64,000 bases of DNA from Gnetum montanum (taxonomy: Eukaryota > Streptophyta > Gnetopsida > Gnetales > Gnetaceae), in contig MNCI01002706.1 of NCBI GenBank assembly GCA_015680685.1, positions 146,074 to 210,073 of the forward strand. The letters run 5' to 3'. Below the pieces are notes generated by a model. The model was not told the DNA's origin. It searched no databases and saw nothing but the letters and a program-made list of their open reading frames with translations. Below, piece by piece: positions 58,061-64,000 of this stretch. The position numbers and the translations under genes are program-made. The first letter of the stretch is position 1. Each line of letters opens with the position of its first letter.

Positions 58061-59160
58061 GTGGCTAATCCCTTAGATGCCCCATTACCAATCAAAACTT
58101 CGGAACTCCCTTCAAACCAAACACTGCACCCAACACATATAGTCATGTTAACTCATGCTATCACCGATTGGATAAAAGCTAGCCATCTTCCTAGGAAATT
58201 CTCTAATCCTGGGAGTCCTCTTATATATCTAAAAATCACTAAGAATGATCCATGCAAAGCTCTTTTGGATTCAAGTTCCAGTGTTGACCTAATCTCTCAA
58301 GAAATGTACAAGGCCTGGAACCTACCTCCACTAAAAAAGAGTAACATTCGTCTAGAGCTAGCTGACTAGTCCATCACTATCTGATTAGGACTGGTGTAGG
58401 ACATTGTCACCAATATTTGTGGATGGTCATATCCATCTAATTTCCTAGTGATTTAGGTCAACAATGGTAAGGGGGACTTCCGAATCATAATGGGAAGAGC
58501 ATGGCTAGGCACATTTGATGCATGCCTAGGAATCCGTGATCTTTCCCTAGAAATATCCAAGGAAAATATGTTTGGAAAGATCGAGAAGAAGAAAGTTCTA
58601 TGCATCACATGGAATGACATAGGGTGTAATTGCATGCAGAATTCCTAGTTCGTACAATGTTTAACATTGCCTGTATGCAACCAGTGTGCATAAGTGACTA
58701 ACATACAAAGATGCCTGTATGCAGTAGCCATAAGATAGGAAGGCACCTAGTGGTTAACAACTGAGCAACTCAATTATATGCATGGAACCAACTGAGAGTT
58801 TGAATTGCACTTACATTGATAGTATAGATACATTAGGGTAAGTCCATCACCAACTTCCAAGCCCCAACATTGGAAATATCAATTGGGGGAAGTTGGAAAT
58901 CCATGATAAGTTTAAATAGGAGCCCTTGAGTTAAAACCATTGCCCACTGATATGGAATACACGTTTCTCAAGAAAGGAAAATTAATAATCATTAACATGA
59001 AGCTAGCTCCTCAATAAAAGGAAAGACTACTAGAAATGGTAAACAAATGGTTGAAAGCCTTTGCTTGGTCATATTTTGAATTAACTAGAATAGACCCTAG
59101 GATATGCCAACATAGAATTTACACCAATCCCTCCATGAAGCCTTGATGACAACCATAGAG
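58061..59160 (+). pseudogene. Element D aspartic protease and linker
   Basis: MLTHAITDWIKASHLPRKF, active site LLDSSSSVDLIS (Gly of Asp-Ser-Gly changed to Ser), MYKAWNLPPLKKSNI, then stops (DIV, VIMGRAWLGTFDACLG). Linker WGKLEIHDKFK and SYFELTRIDPRICQHRIY toward RT. Confidence 0.83.
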
Positions 59161-59375
59161 GCAATTGAACCCAAAGCTTAAGCAAGTGGTTAAGAAAGAA
59201 ATTGAACAACTTCTAAAAGATGGGTTCATTTATCCCATTGCTGATAGTGAATGGGTCAGTTCCTTAGTCATTGTGCCTAAGGAGGGAGGTAAATGGAGAG
59301 TGTGTATAGACTTCAAGTTACTAAACATGGCAACATTTAAAGACCACTTTCCATTGCCATTCTTTGACCATTCCA
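59161..59375 (+). pseudogene. Element D reverse transcriptase, N-terminal stub
   Basis: LNPKLKQVVKKEIEQLLKDG, FIYPIADSEWVSSLVIVPKE, WRVCIDFKLLNMATFKDHF, PLPFFDH, then an abrupt switch to RNase H sequence at about 59372. Some 850 bases containing FLDGYSGYNQ and the FMDD catalytic site are missing by comparison with A-C. Confidence 0.88.
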
Positions 59376-59740
59376 CATAATGACTGACGCATCCAAGTAT
59401 GCTCTAGGAGCCATACTTACACAGTTAGATGACTAGAAATGACCCTATTACATCCACTTTGCAAGTAGAAGTATTGCTAGTGCACAACTCAACTACACTA
59501 CAACAAAGAAGGAATTAATGGCTATAGTGTTTGCACTAGATAAGTTTAGGCACTATGTATTGGGCTATAAGGTATTTGTACACATAGACCATAGTGCAAT
59601 TTGGTTCCTATTGAATAAACCAATGGTGAGCCGTTGCATCATATGATGGCTCATAATCTTGCAAGAGTTCGATCTGATAATGATTTATTGTAAAGGCACC
59701 AAGAATGTTGTTGCTGATCATTTATCTTGGTTGTGATAGA
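59376..59740 (+). pseudogene. Element D RNase H
   Basis: HIMTDASKYALGAILTQLDD directly after the RT stub, then HFASRSIASAQLNYTTTKKE, FALDKFRHYVLGYKVFVHID, FLLNKPMVSRCII and KGTKNVVADHLSWL. Few stops. Confidence 0.86.
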
Positions 59741-59989
59741 ACAATAAAGAGGATGAATATCCACTTTCTGATCACTTTCCTGATGAACTCCTCTTTGCAG
59801 ATGTAATAACTAATCAATTGACCATAGAGACAAATTGGTATAGTAGTATTCTCATCTATCTTCTTACAAAACAAACACCACAAGGGTTAGACATTAAAAG
59901 GAAACAATAGTTTCTTCACCGAGCCAAGTATTTTATGGAAATCAATGGGAAACTTTATAAAGTATGTCTCGATGGCTTGGTCCACTAGT

Positions 59990-61120
59990 GCATTCCCAAT
60001 ATAGATCAACTGCAAGTTCTCCAAGATGCTCATGAGGGTCCTTATGGGGTTCATTATGCTAAGAGATGAACAACCATTAAAATCTTGCTTGTAGGATATT
60101 ATTGGCCTACATTGTTTTAGAACGCTTATCAATTTGTCCAATCTTATGAGTACTATCAATGTGATGGGGGAATGACTGCTAGAATGGAGGGTCCACAATA
60201 ATGGATTCAACCTTTAGAACCCTTTGATATTTGGGGAATTGATTTTATTGGACCCATTACACCAATGTCCAATGGAAAAGCTTATATTGTTGTTACCGTT
60301 GACTACTTTACAAAATGGGCAGAAGCACCCACTGTTATGGATTGTACATAATCTACTGCTACATGATTTGTTCAAAAAAAAAAATTGTAAATAGGTTTGG
60401 TATGCCTGATGCACTTATTTCAGATAATGGTACACACTTCATAGGTGTGACTTTTCGAAAACTAATGCAACGCTTAGGGGTCGAGCATGAACTGACTACA
60501 CCATATCGCCCCCAAGTGAAAAATCATGCTGAAGTCACCAATAGGGAGATTACAAAAATATTGACATGAACTATTAGCAAGTATGGGTGAGATTGGAGCA
60601 CCAAACTGAATGATGCTCTTTGGGCATACCGCTCCACATGGAAATTCTCTATAGGCTACTCTCCCTATGAGTTAGTATAGAGAAAACTTCCAACACTTCC
60701 CATTCAAGTAAAACTCCGTACACTATCTATGGCATGTGACCTCAATCTTGACCTCAGTCTAGCACAAAAAGAATGGTTGATGAACCTTAACTTACTAGGT
60801 GAAAATCAACTAGCCATCCTATCATCTAATGAATTGTACAAGGCCTTCACTAAACAACATCATGACTTAAGGATTAAGAAAGTTAAATATCAACCAAAAG
60901 ATAAGGTTCTCTACTAGAATCCCACACATGTGCCATAATGCACTAAATTCCAAACACTATGGGAAGGACCTTATATTTTCTATGAAACATTTCCTTCAGG
61001 AGCCATGACAATCTTTAAACCTGAAAGCCTGAACAAGAGATTATTGGTCAACATCCAATAGACTAAACCTTTTCATGAGCCTAGGATAGGCAGTACTCAT
61101 ACTACCTCTGTTGGTGGATA
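59990..61120 (+). pseudogene. Element D integrase
   Basis: Zinc domain HEGPYGVHYAKR ... SYEYYQ has lost both cysteines. The core keeps [22 protein letters not shown] and TNREITKIL, i.e. all three acidic residues, with a frameshift near 60385. The C-terminus is KVLY-stop-NPTHVP, LWEGPYIFYETFPSGAM. Stops scattered. Confidence 0.86.
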
Positions 61121-63055
61121 ACCCTGCTCTCTATTTTGGATCTCTTCCTCCAACTCAATCATGGGGGAGAAGGCTGCCAATGCTAACCATTCCAAGCCCT
61201 CAGCTCTTTTTGTATTTTTTTTACACCTTTTTTTTACACATCTTTTCATATTTGCTTATTTTTGTATCACACCATCATTACCATTTTTACTATTTCTTTA
61301 TTTGTTTGTTTGATTTACTTTCATTAGTCATATAATAACTACTCATGATGGTGGATTGTATTATAATGGCATTGATTGCTAATGTTCAATTTTTACCTTT
61401 GACTTTTGATGCTGATACTAAGCTGTGGTTCTTTTGATAAAATATGTAATTAGTCCATGTCATCCATGTGGCCATTTAACTCTGTGGTCTCCCTTGGCTT
61501 TGGAATTGTATTGTCCCTTTTTCTAAATAAACTTGTTAATGAATTGGTGGCTTGATATTCTTCAAACCAAGGAAAGATTGAATGGTTGAAAAGGGTTTGA
61601 ATTCAAGGGATTCAACACATTTGTGCTAATTATTCTCCTAGGCACTTGGATGTTTTTCATATAGTCTTTCACCATCCTACTATTAGCCAATTATTAGGAA
61701 GTTGATTGAATAAAAATAAGTCTTTGCATGGTGTGGTTCTCACATATAAAAAAAAACCGGTGAGAATTCAAAGCACACCCCTTAGACATAATAAAAACAC
61801 TGGGCTATCAGCATTGGTTATGGCACTGGAAAGACATGTTACCCATGCCTGAAGGTTCACTCTAACTAAGGCCCTATCTTGCTTTCTACTTCTCCATCTT
61901 ACTCTCCTTAGAATGGTGGTTACTTTTTATGGAAGCATTCTTGCTACTTTAGGAGGATGGATTGGTCAAGTGTGTTGATGCGAGGTCACTAGATGTGGTT
62001 GGTTTGAATCCAGATTTGGAATGAATTCTACTCAGTCACCTTAACCACACACCACACAAGGGACTCTACACAACCTTGCTCTTGAGATTTCATTCCATTT
62101 TCTCCTCTCCTTCTATATTTCTAAACATTTTCCACCTCATTGTTGATTTTATCATTAGTCTATATCTTGGTTGACACATTGTTATTCTTTGGTAAAGTCT
62201 TGTGGGTAAGTATTTAACCATCGTTTCCATATATCATTGCTAGAGCCTACAAACTCTTTGGTTTGTGGATTTGTTAAGGCATATGGGCATGGGCCTGCTT
62301 TGGGGATGACCCACTGACATTCCTTTATGGTGCAATTGTTAAGTTCTTTCCCTTTAACATTTTTTGCAATTATCCATTTCTCATTTCATCCTCATCCATG
62401 ACATCCATTTTATTGGCTTTGTCATTGTTATTTCTCTCATCTTTCTTGTTCCTTATATTTTTCCAAACTATCGCTACCAGAGGTTTGCTCTTAGTCATGG
62501 GGGTCTTGTCCCAAAATTTTCAAATTTATCTCATCCTTACATCATAAATCTCTAATCCAGTATTTTCCATACCCACAACCTAGCCAATATGCTTCATATC
62601 TAGGCAAGGTATCAACTGCATGATGGCTTAACTATCCTATCCTTGCTAATTTATGACCGTGTTGTGTGTGCAGATGACAATCATATGAACAATGGACTGG
62701 GCTAGGAGGAAGCACTCATAATGGACCAGAGTTGGAGCATTTACAATAGGAACAAGTTTGGTTGCATGGCTATGGATAAATAACGAAAGGCGTAATCTCG
62801 GCATTGGTAGCAATGCATCTCATTTTCTTTTCTCTCTCTTCAGGTTGTCAAATAAGGGCCTGGATGTCATTTATGTATGGTGTTCACCACAATGGGCATG
62901 AACACCAATGTTGTAATATGCTTTTAGATCCGTTCATTGGGCACTTTGAGTTCGTCATCCTGTTTCATAGTCAATGTCATTCAGTCAATAATCCCATATC
63001 TTTCCAATATTGTGTAAGGAACTCAAGGATGAGTTTTTATTCAGTCATGGGGGTA
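61121..63055 (+). other. Element D post-pol non-coding region
   Basis: T-rich tract 61200-61270, A-run at 61747-61756, conserved block from GAATTC at 61764, GGGGATGACCCACT near 62300, acceptor-like GTTGTGTGTGCAGATG near 62660, and the pre-LTR segment at 62985-63050. Open frames here are not conserved in C and I take them as noise. Confidence 0.75.
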
Positions 63056-63891
63056 TGATGAACCGTGATATTGGAACCACAATATCAAATCCTCCATATC
63101 AAGTTTGCGGTATCAGAGCCTTCCAAGTGATATTGGGCATCCAATATTAGGACCTACTCATTGCCTATAAATAAGAGGCAGGTGCACTTGGTTTTGACAA
63201 TTAGTCTTAGTCCCTTATCCAAAATCTTGCCTTTTTTCCTTTCCAAGGATAGAATTATTTCTGAGTGCTCATAGTAGGAGTCATAAAGTGATGAATCTTT
63301 ATTCGAGCATTGTGTACCTGAGCATACCTTGTGTATGGCAATAAAGACAAACTTTGCGAGAAACCTTGCAGCATTTGAAATAGCTGAATTAATGTTATTT
63401 GTATTAATTAATGCTTTCCTTAGTTAATTCATGTTCTCTCTCTCACCCTATTAATCTCTCCTAAGTAAGCACACTCAGTATGACCACTTCGAGCATGCGT
63501 GGAACACTTGGTAACCTAGTAATGATTAGCATTTGGTAATCCCAGTAGTGTGACACTAGTTCCGAATGTGTACGGTAAGTGGGAACGGATGCTGGTGTTA
63601 GGACTAGTTAGAGCGTAACCAATTAGTTAAAGTTAAGATAGTTACTTCATTAGTTCACTTCTCCCTTTGTAGCACTAGGACATAAAAATATAAAAGCCAT
63701 AAAATCCATATACCTCAAGTTTGCTTAACCATACAATCATGCTATACAAGTAAGCTTGAGAAGACAATGATTGACTAATCCATCCTTGTTCTACAAAAGC
63801 ACATAAGCACTTGGTCCTTAGAATTTGATTGGATTGTGCGTGTATGCTTGTATTCGTATGGTTGAGCATAGGGATACCTCACGGCTCATCA
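63056..63891 (+). repeat. Element D 3' LTR
   Basis: 836 bases, TGATGAACCGTGATATTGGA..., GATATT/GATATC-type U3 with more transitions than the 5' copy, TATAAATAAGAGG near 63166, and end CTCATCA. Confidence 0.92.
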
Positions 63892-63895
63892 ACTT

Positions 63896-64000
63896 TGATG
63901 AGTGTCAAAGTATTGTGTTGACGGGTCCTTGTTGATGTGGCCTTGTTGATAGGGCCTTATATACCTTATGTTGCCAAGTCAATAGGGCCACATCAATGTA
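63896..64000 (+). repeat. Start of another Athila-family LTR, runs off the window
   Basis: TGATGAGTGTCAAAGTATTG begins at the last base of element D's right duplication. It continues with A-type U3 units (GACGGGTCCTTGTTGATGTG, TTGATAGGGCCTTA). It could be the 3' LTR of element E or the 5' LTR of a different element; it is more like A than like the E 5' LTR. Confidence 0.65.

Larger units (their letters stand above)
54667..63891 (+). mobile_element. Element D: Athila-type element inserted at the end of element E gag
   Basis: LTRs 54667-55490 and 63056-63891 (TGATGAAC...CTCATCA), primer site 55492. Flanks ACTCT (54662-54666) and ACTTT (63892-63896) are a five-base duplication with one transition. 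Gag, protease, RT start, RNase H and integrase are present; the RT palm is deleted. U3 is of the GATATC type shared with B. Confidence 0.9.

Overview
The window looks like an intergenic-to-intronic stretch of a very large seed-plant genome, probably a gymnosperm. The clade is an inference from small exons separated by multi-kb introns, old LTR retrotransposons nested in one another, almost no genes and a solo LTR; no marker proves it. The only host gene I can support is a two-exon fragment of a minus-strand, short-chain-dehydrogenase-type gene closely resembling plant farnesol dehydrogenase (FLDH): exon 1 at 9193-8933 and exon 2 at 5215-5087, joined in phase 0. Later exons were not found.

Layout. 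1-240 is a C/G-homopolymer contig edge. 1613-4517 is a complete but internally deleted Ty1/Copia element (5-bp duplication CAATG) lying antisense to, and downstream of, FLDH exon 2. 5216-8932 is FLDH intron 1 and holds a LINE-type fragment. 9300-11295 carries two SINE-like copies and a LINE-ORF1-like fragment. 11301-34515 is element A, an Athila-type Ty3/Gypsy element (duplication AGTAT) interrupted in its reverse transcriptase (RT) by element B (16472-26350, minus strand, duplication GTCAT). 34521-37543 is degenerate DNA ending in tandem repeats. 37544-38458 is a solo LTR of the A family. 38947-47592 is element C, inserted in the same tandem repeat. About 48.8-51.87 kb is the 5' half of a second Gypsy type (element F, chromovirus-like, iMet-type primer site), broken in RT by the 5' LTR of element E (51871-54666). 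E is in turn cut by element D (54667-63891). A further LTR starts at 63896 and runs off the window.

A, B, C, D, E and the solo LTR are one superfamily: LTRs of about 0.8-1.0 kb ending CTCATCA, a tRNA-Asp-like primer site, Athila-type RT, and a shared R/U5 region. Their U3 promoter segments fall into three unrelated repeat types. Every copy is disabled differently: A by stops and an integrase Asp change; B by altered RT (FMEN) and protease (DLG) motifs and loss of 3' U3; C by an in-frame deletion fusing RT to the integrase tail; D by loss of the RT palm.

The item most worth a second look is in element A. Between pol and the 3' LTR it has an extra module of about 3.7 kb (29.7-33.5 kb) that B, C and D lack. 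It contains a GC-rich U3-like promoter with a TATA box, a possible splice donor, and a decayed extra reading frame of about 950 codons on the sense strand. That frame has a region resembling the plant 'Transposase_32' family and a long coiled-coil C-terminal part. It sits where Athila elements carry their env-like ORF, but I see no membrane segment.
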